From Verrucomicrobiota bacterium JB023 (lineage in GTDB: Bacteria; Verrucomicrobiota; Verrucomicrobiia; Verrucomicrobiales; Akkermansiaceae), in NCBI GenBank assembly GCA_030673895.1, contig JAUTCR010000067.1:1-64000 (forward strand): DNA of 64,000 bases, in the 5' to 3' direction. A program made the position numbers and the translations under genes. The notes beneath the pieces were generated by a model. The model saw only the letters and a program-made list of their open reading frames with translations. It searched no databases and had not been told where the DNA came from. Positions 25,926 through 34,476 of this stretch are shown here, piece after piece; position 1 is the stretch's first letter, and each line of letters starts with the position of its first letter.

Positions 25926-26837
25926 ATGAAGGAAAGTGATGAGAGGCCGATGATCGAGGCGAAGAACCTGCGCAAGCGTTTCGCGGGGAAGGAGGCTCTG
26001 AAGGGGGTCAGCTTCGAGGTGAAGCGAGGGGAGATTCTCGGCCTTCTGGGCCACAATGGTGCGGGCAAAAGCACGTCCCTGGGTATCCTGTTAGGAATGG
26101 TGGCTCCTGACTCGGGAGAGGCAGCCATTGATGGCCTCTCGGTGCAGGCATCCCGCTCGGCCGCGTTGGCCAAGGTTGGGGCCATCTTCGAGAGCCCGGG
26201 CTTCTACGATTATCTGAGTGGATGGGATAACCTGAAGATTCTGACCAATTACTCCGGCGGGGTGGATGAGGCTTTGCTCGCTGATGTCGTGGAGAGAGTC
26301 GAAATGACCTCCCGGATCCGGTCCCGCGTGGGGACCTATTCCCATGGCATGCGGCAGCGACTCGCCTTGGCCCAAGCGCTCTTGCCGGGTCCCGAAGTCT
26401 TGCTACTAGATGAGCCCACGGATGGGCTTGATCCAGAGGGCATCAAGTGGTTCCGCGACTTCATTCTCGACCTTCGGGCCGAGAGGGGCATGACGGTGTT
26501 ATTCAATTCCCACCTGCTCGCGGAGGTGGAGCAGATGTGCGATCGAGTCGTCATCCTCCAACAGGGAGAGAAAGTCTTCGAGGGACGGACTGGTGACCTT
26601 GAAGACGACCACCTCAAGCTGAAGATCGACGCGGGGCCTCCGGAGCTTGTCGACAAGGTGCTCGCTGAGCAGGGATGGCTGCGGCAGGGTGAGCGCATCG
26701 TCCTGCCGAAGGAGGCCGATGCGGCGGACTTCACCAGCTCGGTCATTCAGCGGGGAGGCTGGGTGCGCGAGGTGTCTCCGGTGAAGCGCTCTCTGGAGGA
26801 CCTTTACCTCGAGATGTCGAAGGGAGGGGGACGATGA
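25926..26837 (+). CDS. ABC transporter ATP-binding protein
   Basis: Energising subunit of an ABC-2-type exporter. Walker A GHNGAGKST, signature YSHGMRQRLALAQALL (SHGMRQ in place of LSGGQ), Walker B EVLLLDEPTDGLDPEG and H-loop NSHLLAEVEQMC. About 304 residues with a C-terminal extension of 85 residues common in drug or antibiotic exporters. Start is uncertain: ATG at 25926 or the ATG at 25950 (MIEAKNLRKRF), which has GAGAGG nearby. The stop overlaps the permease start. Confidence 0.93.
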   Translation: MKESDERPMIEAKNLRKRFAGKEALKGVSFEVKRGEILGLLGHNGAGKSTSLGILLGMVAPDSGEAAIDGLSVQASRSAALAKVGAIFESPGFYDYLSGWDNLKILTNYSGGVDEALLADVVERVEMTSRIRSRVGTYSHGMRQRLALAQALLPGPEVLLLDEPTDGLDPEGIKWFRDFILDLRAERGMTVLFNSHLLAEVEQMCDRVVILQQGEKVFEGRTGDLEDDHLKLKIDAGPPELVDKVLAEQGWLRQGERIVLPKEADAADFTSSVIQRGGWVREVSPVKRSLEDLYLEMSKGGGR

Positions 26838-27685
26838 TTTTTCTCAAGCAATTCGGGAGCGAGCTACGCAAGCTCTTCGGCCGCCGCAGGACCTACGTCG
26901 GCTATGGAGTCTTTTTGGTCTTTGAGTTGATTCTTCTCATTACCTTCCAGCTCCAGGGGGTCAAGGAGCGGCAGATGGAATTCATGGAGCAGAACGGCCT
27001 GGCGGCGGACGAATACTTTAGCTCGCTGACCGTGACCTTCATGGTGATGGCTTTCAGCCTCTTTCTCCTGGGCTCTATCTACTTCGCGCTCGTCAGTGGA
27101 GACATTGTGGCGAAGGAGGTGGAAGACGGGAACATGCGCATGGTGCTTGCCCGCCCGGTCAGCCGCTTCCGGGTCCTTCTCCTTAAGTTTCTCGCGGTGT
27201 GCCTCTACACTATCACCTTCGTCATCTTCGTCGGCATCACCGGCTATGCGATGGCGGTGGTTGCGCTGGGCGCCGATGGAGGGATGCTCGCCTTCAGCCC
27301 CAAGATGAAGCTGTTTGCGGTTTATCCCGAATGGGGTCCGGCCATGTTGCGCTTGGCAGTAGCCGCTTTGCTGATCGGGGTGAGCATGTGCACCATCTCG
27401 GCGGTCGGTTTCTTTTTCAGCTGCCTGAAGATGAAGCCCGCCACGGCGACGATCATGGCTCTGAGCGTTCTCTTCCTCGACATGGTCCTGCAAGAGTTCC
27501 CCATCTTTAAGCCCTATGAAGCCAACTTCGTGACCTACAAGATGAGCACGTGGCTCTACGCCTTCGAGGCGCCCCATTTTCCTTGGGCGAAGCTGGCGGA
27601 CAATTTTTCTTTCCTCATTGGCTTGGACCTCACGCTCTTCGCCATCGGCTGCGTCGTCTTTCAATTGCGCGACTTCAAGACCTAA
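26834..27685 (+). CDS. ABC-2 type transporter permease
   Basis: 283 residues with six predicted membrane helices, starting at ATGA overlap with the ATPase gene. SGDIVAKEVEDGNMRMVLARPVSRFRVLLLKF is the conserved ABC-2 permease loop (E-x-E-x-G-T/N...R-P-V-S-R). Together the two genes make a minimal exporter or membrane-remodelling transporter; the cargo is unknown. Confidence 0.9.
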   Translation: MIFLKQFGSELRKLFGRRRTYVGYGVFLVFELILLITFQLQGVKERQMEFMEQNGLAADEYFSSLTVTFMVMAFSLFLLGSIYFALVSGDIVAKEVEDGNMRMVLARPVSRFRVLLLKFLAVCLYTITFVIFVGITGYAMAVVALGADGGMLAFSPKMKLFAVYPEWGPAMLRLAVAALLIGVSMCTISAVGFFFSCLKMKPATATIMALSVLFLDMVLQEFPIFKPYEANFVTYKMSTWLYAFEAPHFPWAKLADNFSFLIGLDLTLFAIGCVVFQLRDFKT

Positions 27686-28049
27686 GCGCCATGCTCATCC
27701 GCCGCCCGGGGAGTGAATCGTCGTTATGGAAAAATATCGGGTGATTATTTCCTTTCTCGACATCGCGCGGTTCCCTTCCCATTAAATGGCTGTGGTTTTC
27801 CCCCAAGGCAGTCATTCCGTCGATTCTGGTGATCGGCCACTTCGGGATCATTCCTGTATGTCCGGGCTCTTGACGTCGACCCTGTCGGAGGCGCGTCCAT
27901 GGGGGGATTTTGGGCGGGTTTCTCATCGTTTCGGGAAGCTCGTGGATAAAGCGCGGCCTCATGGCCGTGGAACGAATGATGGGAGTGATGCTGACGATGA
28001 GCGCCGTCCAGAGATTATTGGATGGACTGAATCTCCCGCCGACTGAACG
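27686..28049. other. gene-free interval upstream of cysK
   Basis: About 365 bases. The short ORFs on both strands have no recognisable features and their composition does not look coding. No known riboswitch fold, tRNA or clear terminator was found. It may hold the cysK promoter and a long leader. Confidence 0.4.
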
Positions 28050-28970
28050 ATGACGATGCTTGCAGCGAAACAACGACCTGTTCTGGACTTAATTGGTGAG
28101 ACGCCACTGATTCCATTGCAATTCGAGGCCGAGGGGCTCGAAATTTGGGCCAAAGCCGAATTCCTTAATCCGAGTGGTAGCGTGAAGGATCGACTGGCTC
28201 GTTGCCTGATTCTTGATGCGGAGGCGAAAGGGGAGCTCACGCCGGAGTCCCTCATTCTCGAGTGCACAAGCGGTAACACCGGTATTTCCCTCGCCATGAT
28301 TGGCGCGGCTTGTGGCTACCGGGTCAAGATTGTGATGAGCAGTAGCGCCAGCATCGAGCGGCGGAATTTGCTCTATCGTCTGGGGGCGGAACTCGAGCTC
28401 TTTGACTGTGCGGGTAGCTATCAAGCCGGCATCGATCTGACCCGGGAGATGGCAGCGGCGGATTCCAATATCTTCCTACCGCGTCAGTTTGAGAATCCTC
28501 TCAATGCCGATGATCATGCGGAAACCACCGCCCAAGAGATCATTGGCCAGGCGGGCGAGGTGCACGCCTTCGTCAGTGGCTACGGCACGGGGGGGACGAT
28601 CGCGGGGACCGGCCGGGCGCTGAAGGAAAAGTGGCCCCACCTCAAGGTCGTGTGCATGGAGCCATCCGGAGATGCTCTGCCGGGTGAATTCCCCTGCTGC
28701 CATCGCATTGAGGGCGTTTCGGTCAACTTCAAGCCAGCATTGCTCGAGGGTGCTCCCATCGATCAGAAGATTGCGGTCAATGGTCGCGACGCCATGGAGA
28801 TGACCCGGCGGCTGCATCGTGAGTTTGGTCTCTTGGTTGGTACCTCATCGGGAGCCAATGTTGCGGCGGCCCTCCAAGTGGCCAAGGAGCTTGGGTCCAA
28901 GGCCAAGGTGGTGACGATCCTCTGTGATCGGGCGGAGCGCTACTTCAGCACCGCGCTTTTCCAGCATTGA
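28050..28970 (+). CDS. cysK: cysteine synthase (O-acetylserine sulfhydrylase)
   Basis: PLP enzyme that makes cysteine from O-acetylserine and sulfide. 306 residues. PLP lysine in NPSGSVKDRLA, substrate loop TSGNTGISLAM, phosphate loop GYGTGGTIAGTG, and GTSSGANVAAAL near the end, all in the right order. The start is ATGACGATG; either ATG could be used. It stands alone ahead of a tRNA gene. The CysK/CysM distinction is not certain from motifs. Confidence 0.92.
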   Translation: MTMLAAKQRPVLDLIGETPLIPLQFEAEGLEIWAKAEFLNPSGSVKDRLARCLILDAEAKGELTPESLILECTSGNTGISLAMIGAACGYRVKIVMSSSASIERRNLLYRLGAELELFDCAGSYQAGIDLTREMAAADSNIFLPRQFENPLNADDHAETTAQEIIGQAGEVHAFVSGYGTGGTIAGTGRALKEKWPHLKVVCMEPSGDALPGEFPCCHRIEGVSVNFKPALLEGAPIDQKIAVNGRDAMEMTRRLHREFGLLVGTSSGANVAAALQVAKELGSKAKVVTILCDRAERYFSTALFQH

Positions 28971-29102
28971 GTATCGTGGCGACCTTGCCGGACAAGACCA
29001 TTTCATCACCTCATTTCATCGCGCGGACGGGGTTCAGAAAAAATTCTTCTCTGCAACCCCTCGCGAGCTTGACACAGGTGAAAATCTGACTAACGTCGCC
29101 GC

Positions 29103-29219
<117 letters not shown>

Positions 29220-29322
29220 ACATTCGGAGCGATGGCTGGTCGGAGCCCCAGTGGCCATCGCAATATGGGGGCAACTGCCGGATGGATTAAAAACCAAACT
29301 AACCTAACCTTAACCTACAGTT

Positions 29323-31062
29323 ATGAGTACAGCATTGACCGAGCCGGCCAACGATGAGTTGTCGGCTCTTATTGATCAGGAGTTCCGCGAATTTAAAGAG
29401 GGCTCCATTGTGAACGGAACCATTCTCGACATCCGCCCCCAGGTGGTGATCGTCGACATTGGCTACAAATCAGAGGGAGTGATTCCCGTCTCCGAATTCG
29501 AAGACGAGGAAATCGAAGCGGGAGACGAAGTCGAAGTTTTGCTCGAGAAGCTCGAGGACGACGAGGGCATGATTGTCCTCTCGAAAGAAAAAGCAGCCCA
29601 CAAACAGAACTGGGACAAAATCGTTGGCGTTTACGAAGCTGGCGGTCTCGTTCGCGGCAAGGTCAAGGCCGCCGTCAAGGGAGGCCTCATGGTCAACGTT
29701 GGCGTGGAAGCCTTCCTTCCCGGCTCACAGGTGGACATCATCCCACCGAAGGACTTGTCCGAGTATGTCGGCAACGTCTACGAATTTAAAATCGTCAAGG
29801 TCAACGACGACCGTAAGAACATCGTTCTCAGCCGTCGTGAAGTCATCGAGGCCGAGCGCTCCGAGCGCCGCCAGAAGTTCCTCACCACCGTCGCGGTGGG
29901 CGACAAGGTCACCGGTCAGGTCAAGAACCTTACCGACTTCGGTGCCTTCGTTGACCTTGAGGGCATGGACGGTCTTCTCCACATCACCGACATGAGCTGG
30001 GGCCGCGTGACTCACCCGAGTGAAGTTCTCCGCATCGGCCAGGAGCTTGAGGTGCAGATTCTTGAGGTGGACCGCGAGAAAGAGCGGGTCTCCCTCGGTC
30101 TCAAGCAGATGACCGACAACCCATGGGCCGATATCCAGAGCAAGTTCCCTATTGGTTCCGAGGTTTCCGGCAAGGTCACCAAGCTTCTTCCTTACGGTGC
30201 GTTCGTGGAAATCGAGCGCGGTGTCGAAGGCTTGGTCCACGTTTCCGAGCTTTCCTGGGTCAAGCGAATCAATCGCCCAAGCGACGTCCTCGAGCTCGAC
30301 CAGGAGATCAAGGCTGTGGTCCTCGGCATCAGCGAAGAGGAGCAGAAAATTTCCCTCGGTGTCCGCCAGTTGGAGCCAAATCCATGGGACGAGATCGAAG
30401 AGCGCTACCCAATCGGCGCGCAGGTGAAGGGCGAAATCCGCAACCTCACCGCCTACGGTGCCTTCATGGGCCTCGAGGAAGGTATCGACGGCATGATTCA
30501 CGTCTCCGACCTCTCCTGGACCCGCAAGATCAACCACCCGAGCGAAGTGCTCAAGAAGGGCGACGAAGTCGAAGCGGTTGTTCTCTCCATCGACAAGGAG
30601 AACCAGCGTGTCTCCATGGGTATCAAGCAGCTTGATAGCGACCCATGGTCCGACATCGAAGGCAAGTTCAAGGTGGGCGACATCGTCAAAGGAACTGTCG
30701 CGAAGATCGCCAGCTTTGGTGCCTTCGTCAGCCTCGACGGCGATATCGACGGCCTCATCCACATTTCCCAGCTCAGCGAGGAGCATGTGGAGCGCGTCAA
30801 GGATGTCATCAAAGTGGGCGACGAAGTCGAAGCCCGCGTCATCAAGGTCGACAAGCTCGAGCGCCGAATCGGCCTCTCCATCAAGGCGGTCTCCTACAGC
30901 GAAGACCAGCTCGAGAAAGAGAGCCAGAGCTTCGAGTCTCTCCGTCCCGCCAGCGACCTGGTTGGTCTGGAGCAGGCCTTCAACCTCGCAGCCTTCGGCA
31001 ATGCGCCGGAAGAGCCCGAGGAGTGGAGCCCAAGCTCGGAAGACGACGGCGAAGCGAAGTAA
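29323..31062 (+). CDS. rpsA: 30S ribosomal protein S1
   Basis: 579 residues made of six S1 (OB-fold) domains starting near residues 28, 111, 198, 283, 370 and 457, with the recurrent GAFV-x-L-x2-G-x-DGL-x-H-x-S pattern in the last four. It binds mRNA on the ribosome and helps initiation. The leader before ATG has no Shine-Dalgarno; instead a CT/A-rich run (AACCTAACCTTAACCT) precedes the start, in keeping with known S1 autoregulation in other bacteria. A strong terminator follows 29 bases after the stop, so it is monocistronic. Confidence 0.97.
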   Translation: MSTALTEPANDELSALIDQEFREFKEGSIVNGTILDIRPQVVIVDIGYKSEGVIPVSEFEDEEIEAGDEVEVLLEKLEDDEGMIVLSKEKAAHKQNWDKIVGVYEAGGLVRGKVKAAVKGGLMVNVGVEAFLPGSQVDIIPPKDLSEYVGNVYEFKIVKVNDDRKNIVLSRREVIEAERSERRQKFLTTVAVGDKVTGQVKNLTDFGAFVDLEGMDGLLHITDMSWGRVTHPSEVLRIGQELEVQILEVDREKERVSLGLKQMTDNPWADIQSKFPIGSEVSGKVTKLLPYGAFVEIERGVEGLVHVSELSWVKRINRPSDVLELDQEIKAVVLGISEEEQKISLGVRQLEPNPWDEIEERYPIGAQVKGEIRNLTAYGAFMGLEEGIDGMIHVSDLSWTRKINHPSEVLKKGDEVEAVVLSIDKENQRVSMGIKQLDSDPWSDIEGKFKVGDIVKGTVAKIASFGAFVSLDGDIDGLIHISQLSEEHVERVKDVIKVGDEVEARVIKVDKLERRIGLSIKAVSYSEDQLEKESQSFESLRPASDLVGLEQAFNLAAFGNAPEEPEEWSPSSEDDGEAK

Positions 31063-31091
31063 GCTTCCGACAGCCTATCAGTTTAATGAAG

Positions 31092-31120
31092 AACGCCCCG
31101 GATTGCCGGGGCGTTTTTTT
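31092..31120 (+). terminator. rho-independent terminator of rpsA
   Basis: AACGCCCCGG-ATTG-CCGGGGCGTT with the 3' arm running into a T-run of seven. Perfect 10-bp stem, 4-base loop, 29 bases after the rpsA stop. Confidence 0.95.
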
Positions 31121-31222
31121 GTTATGAGGAGGAAGGGCGGCAAAGGCTCCGTCAGGAGTGTGCACCGCCCCTCGATGTTGTCTATGGAGGCAGCGCAGGG
31201 CTCCTCTGTTTGGGAGCTCGCT

Positions 31223-31435
31223 CTAGCTAAAGAGCTTAGCGGCTTCGCCGGGCTCGGGGAATCCGCCGGAACGAACTTTCTTGAAGAGCACCTCGCCATC
31301 CTTGCGGATTTCGAAGATGCCGCCACCTCCACCGACGAGCTTGATATCCTCGTCGGTCACGCCCTGAATTTCAGCCGACACACGGTCGGCTTCCGGACGG
31401 TAATTTCACTTTTGGCAATACTCGATCTCGATCAT
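31223..31435 (-). CDS. SelW/Rdx-family selenoprotein with in-frame UGA (Sec)
   Basis: Not in the ORF track because an in-frame TGA (31406-31408) interrupts it at codon 10. Read through, the minus strand gives 70 residues: MIEIEYCQKU-NYRPEADRVS, then KLVGGGGGIFEIRKDGEVLF and a SGGFPEPGEAAKLF end. The Y-C-x-x-[C/U] start, the central G-G-x-F-E-[IV] strand with a charged D-G-E turn, and the F-P-E-P-x-E end are the hallmarks of Rdx (SelW/SelT/SelH-like) thioredoxin-fold redox proteins; the TGA falls exactly at the second redox residue (C-x-x-U). AGAAGGG sits ahead of the ATG. A SECIS-like hairpin follows the TGA. Downstream of two membrane-protein genes on the same strand, 75 bases after the nearer. 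A pseudogene with a C-to-stop change is the alternative. Confidence 0.85.
31373..31391 (-). promoter_or_regulatory. candidate bacterial SECIS element
   Basis: Directly after the UGA on the minus strand, bases +15 to +33 form AGCCGAC-CGTGT-GTCGGCT, a perfect 7-bp stem with a 5-base loop that has G as its second base followed by U. Loop position (22-26 bases after the UGA) and the GU in the loop meet the known bSECIS pattern recognised by SelB. Confidence 0.75.
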
Positions 31436-31510
31436 GTCCCTTCTAGGTAGCCCTTGAGCGGGCATCGTGCAAGAGGCGATCGATGCCTTGCCACTGGTCG
31501 CTCTTGTTCC

Positions 31511-31933
31511 TTATTGACCACGCTGTGCAGCTAGGTCTTGCGCAAGGTTTTCCAGCTCCCGAGCCTTCTGTGAGACCGTCTGCCAATGCTTGCCGACTCC
31601 CCAGATCCCGACGACATAGGTGAGGAAAGCGAGCATGGAAAGCCCGCCGAAAATAAGGGAGGAGATTTGCATCAATTCGATGTAGCGATCCATGTCGGTG
31701 CTTAAACCCGTCCCAGATGAGGATGCAGACGCTTTAGCCATCTGATTCCCAAGGTAAGCCTGAAAGCCAATTTGACCGACCATGGTGATAATCAACAGGC
31801 CGACCCCGCCTGCCATCATCCAAGCTGCCCAGAAGGATTTCCCGCGTAAAATGAGAATGGCGGGGGCCATGAGCAGCAGGACAAAACCGAGCGGGATGAG
31901 GAGGGAAATGATCGAGAACGCAATCGATGGCAT
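31511..31933 (-). CDS. small membrane protein of unknown function
   Basis: 140 residues with three hydrophobic stretches (LLIPLGFVLLLMAPAILIL; MMAGGVGLLIITMVGQIGF; ISSLIFGGLSMLAFLTYVVGI) and a charged C-terminal coil (KARELENLAQDLAAQR). The last segment resembles the membrane proteins often encoded next to it. It lies 2 bases after the 31936 gene and upstream of the selenoprotein, apparently in one operon. No family recognised. Confidence 0.65.
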   Translation of the reverse strand: MPSIAFSIISLLIPLGFVLLLMAPAILILRGKSFWAAWMMAGGVGLLIITMVGQIGFQAYLGNQMAKASASSSGTGLSTDMDRYIELMQISSLIFGGLSMLAFLTYVVGIWGVGKHWQTVSQKARELENLAQDLAAQRGQ

Positions 31934-31935
31934 GC

Positions 31936-32364
31936 CTATTGGGTGGTTGGATTGGCTTGGGCGGCCCGTTGCTCTGCGTCCACAGTCGCAGCGAGGGCGG
32001 CAGTAATTTCCTCAAGCTCCTTGGTCCGGCGGCAGGTGGCACCGAATTTTGCTGCGAAGGCAATGAGGCCGATAAGGAAGAGCAGAGAAGAGGTAAAAAA
32101 CGCCAGGGCGAAGACGAGTGCTCCCTCAAAGCTGCCGGACTCTTCGAGAAAGATGGCCAGAGCAAGAACACCGAAGGAAAGGGTCATTCCCACGCTCCCG
32201 CCAGCCATCGACTTGGTAGCCCAATAGGATTGGCCGTTGTTGGCCGCAAACGAGCCACCAGTCTGGATGACTAGGACCAGAAGATAGAGGGCGACTATCG
32301 CCTTGCCATAGAGTTCGAAGTCCACGCGCTCATAAGATAGGCTTGGCGGTCCGTCGGGAAGCAA
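31936..32364 (-). CDS. small membrane protein of unknown function
   Basis: 142 residues in the longest form, with three or four hydrophobic helices (AIVALYLLVLVIQTGG; GMTLSFGVLALAIFLEE; GALVFALAFFTSSLLFLIGLIAFAAKF) and a hydrophilic tail. The start is uncertain: TTG at 32364 or GTG at 32325 (VDFELYG). First gene of the presumed operon with 31511 and the selenoprotein. No family recognised. Confidence 0.6.
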   Translation of the reverse strand: MLPDGPPSLSYERVDFELYGKAIVALYLLVLVIQTGGSFAANNGQSYWATKSMAGGSVGMTLSFGVLALAIFLEESGSFEGALVFALAFFTSSLLFLIGLIAFAAKFGATCRRTKELEEITAALAATVDAEQRAAQANPTTQ

Positions 32365-32598
32365 AATCTATAGTGTGAGCGTCTTCCTGGCCATCGCTCT
32401 CTCATTGGGGCCTCTCTTCGCCAATTTGGTCGCGGACTAACATTCTGAGGAGATTGAGGCATTCGCCCTTCATTGTTTGAAAATGCGCGGACTTTTAAGT
32501 CTCTTTAAAACTCACGGATAGAGTGGTTTGAGGGATTCATGAAAAATCGTTATCGCATTAAATTGCATATTGATTAGATTGTCCCCACAACGCTTCTT

Positions 32599-34413
32599 AT
32601 GAACCTAACGTCCCTCCAAGTCCTCCTTGCCGTCCTCGTCGGATGGTGGCCCATATTCTTGAATGCAGAGCGAGTGGAGATCGCAGAACGGGGCGGAGCC
32701 TGGCAGGTCTTGGTCGAGGGAGAGCCCTTTTTCATCAAAGGATTCACGTGGTCTCACTGCCCGGTAGGGAAGAAGTATGACTATGACCTCTTCGCTGAAG
32801 AGGAAGCGACGATTCAAGCCGCTTTGCAACGAGATCTGCCATTGATGAAAGAGGCCGGGGCGAACACCTTGCGGCACATCGTCCCCGAAGAATGGATGGG
32901 CAAAATTCATGAACGCTTTGGCTTTTACTTCATCGCCAATGATTACTGCGGGCGGTACGGAGTCACCCTTGATGGCAAATTTATCGCTCATCCGGACTAT
33001 TCTGATCCGAAGACCCGGGAGCTCATCAAGGCCCGGTGGAGGGAGTTGGCCACCCGCTACCGTGATGCGCCCGGCCTCCTTCTTCATGCCTTGGGTAATG
33101 AGAACAACTATGGGTTGCAGTGGGAGTCAGAGGCTGTTGCGAACTTACCGCAAGACGAGCAACAGCGGGAGAAGGCCAAGCACCTTTACTCGCTCTTCAA
33201 TGAAATCGCCGTCGAGGTGAAGGCCATTGATCCCGACCATCCGGTGGGCATCGTGAACGGGGATTTGCAATATCTCGACCTCATTGCTGAGCTTTGTCCT
33301 GATATCGATTACCTCGGCGTGAATGTTTACCGGGGACGAAGCTATCGCGATCTTTTTAAGCGGGTGAAGGAGACCCTCGGGAAGCCCGTCCTCTTCATGG
33401 AGACGGGTTGTGATGCCTATAATGCGGTCACTCATCAGGAGGACGAGCTTGCGCAGGCGAGGATGATTCATGCCAATTGGGATGAAATTTATCAGCATTC
33501 CGGGACGAGAAAGGGCGAGGGCAATTGCCTGGGCGCGATGGTGTTTCAGTGGGCTGATGAATGGTGGAAAACGGGGCAGCAGATTAACCTCCATCAGCAC
33601 GACCGAACGGCGACTTGGTACAATGCGGAGTATCGTTTCGATGCCGCTGCCGATCCCAATATGAATGAGGAATGGTTTGGAGTCTGTGCCATCTATCCCG
33701 AGGTGGTTGATGGTGCGCATCTGATTCGGCCACGCGCCGCCTACTACACCTTGCGTGAGATCTGGCAGGCAAATCCTAACGGGTATTCCAAGGAGGGGGG
33801 AGATTTTCCCTCCTTTTCTCCTGAGAAGATGATGGAGCAATCGCAGCGGGCAGCCAAGGAGCTGGAGGCGAGACGCGTCAAAGCCGCCATCCCGTTCGAG
33901 CGACCGAAAAAGCTCCCGCTCCCCGCAATGGTTTATACAGAGGGAGGAGAGGAAACGCCTTGGGCCCCCTCCGGCTTCATGCCTGCGGAGAACTTTCTCG
34001 CCCTTGATCCATCTTGTCGGATACAGCCTCACGAGGGAGAGACCTGTCTCGCGTTAAGCTACCGCTCGGGAGGTGATTGGTCGGGGCTTGTTTGGCAAAA
34101 TCCGCCCGGCGACTGGGACAATGACCAACCGGGTGGTTATGATTTGAGTGGAGCCACCGTCTTTCGCTTCTGGGCACGCGGCGAAGTTGGGGGAGAAAAG
34201 TTGACCGTCTCAATGGGCGGTCCCTTGACTGGCCTTTATCCGAATACTTTCGAGGCTGAGCTGGGGGAGATCACGCTCACCAAAGAGTGGCAGGTCTATG
34301 AAAAATCGCTTGAAGGAATGGATTTGAGACGGATTAAGAATCCACTGACGTTAGTCTTCAAGGGAAACGGATTTCCCTACCGAGTGTTCTTGGATGATAT
34401 TGGTTTTGAATAG
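32599..34413 (+). CDS. secreted clan A glycoside hydrolase-like protein with C-terminal carbohydrate-binding-like domain
   Basis: 604 residues. Signal peptide, then a TIM barrel with HALGNENNYG (acid/base Glu after Asn, end of strand 4) and PVLFMETGCDAY (nucleophile Glu, strand 7), the clan A (GH2/GH5-type) arrangement; FFIKGFTWSHCP is a substrate-side loop seen at the start of GH2-type barrels. About 440-604 is a jelly-roll-like domain (YDLSGATVFRFWARGEVGGEKLTV). It is followed by a LacI regulator and a sugar transporter, so it likely acts on an imported or surface oligosaccharide. Specific family number and substrate not assigned. Confidence 0.75.
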   Translation: MNLTSLQVLLAVLVGWWPIFLNAERVEIAERGGAWQVLVEGEPFFIKGFTWSHCPVGKKYDYDLFAEEEATIQAALQRDLPLMKEAGANTLRHIVPEEWMGKIHERFGFYFIANDYCGRYGVTLDGKFIAHPDYSDPKTRELIKARWRELATRYRDAPGLLLHALGNENNYGLQWESEAVANLPQDEQQREKAKHLYSLFNEIAVEVKAIDPDHPVGIVNGDLQYLDLIAELCPDIDYLGVNVYRGRSYRDLFKRVKETLGKPVLFMETGCDAYNAVTHQEDELAQARMIHANWDEIYQHSGTRKGEGNCLGAMVFQWADEWWKTGQQINLHQHDRTATWYNAEYRFDAAADPNMNEEWFGVCAIYPEVVDGAHLIRPRAAYYTLREIWQANPNGYSKEGGDFPSFSPEKMMEQSQRAAKELEARRVKAAIPFERPKKLPLPAMVYTEGGEETPWAPSGFMPAENFLALDPSCRIQPHEGETCLALSYRSGGDWSGLVWQNPPGDWDNDQPGGYDLSGATVFRFWARGEVGGEKLTVSMGGPLTGLYPNTFEAELGEITLTKEWQVYEKSLEGMDLRRIKNPLTLVFKGNGFPYRVFLDDIGFE

Positions 34414-34433
34414 GTTTGTGGATGCGCAAACCT
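34412..34433. repeat. inverted repeat at the end of the glycosidase gene
   Basis: AGGTTTG-TGGATGCG-CAAACCT, perfect 7-base arms overlapping the stop codon and 44 bases before the LacI-type start. No T-run follows, so an operator or weak hairpin is as likely as a terminator. Confidence 0.35.
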
Positions 34434-34476
34434 CACTTGACTATTTAGTGTTTAATAATCAACAATTGATAGAGCT

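Noticed and set aside
27675-28073. 132-residue minus-strand ORF and 86-residue plus-strand ORF in the 27.7-28.0 kb interval
   Set aside because: Neither shows a domain, signal peptide or credible start; composition is not coding-like.
29725-30786. 353-residue minus-strand ORF inside rpsA
   Set aside because: Antisense shadow of the repeated S1 domains; repetitive appearance comes from the S1 repeats.
30578-31450. 290-residue plus-strand ORF covering the rpsA end and the selenoprotein region
   Set aside because: Out-of-frame shadow of rpsA, Ser/Arg-rich, runs through the rpsA terminator. The real gene in this region is on the minus strand.
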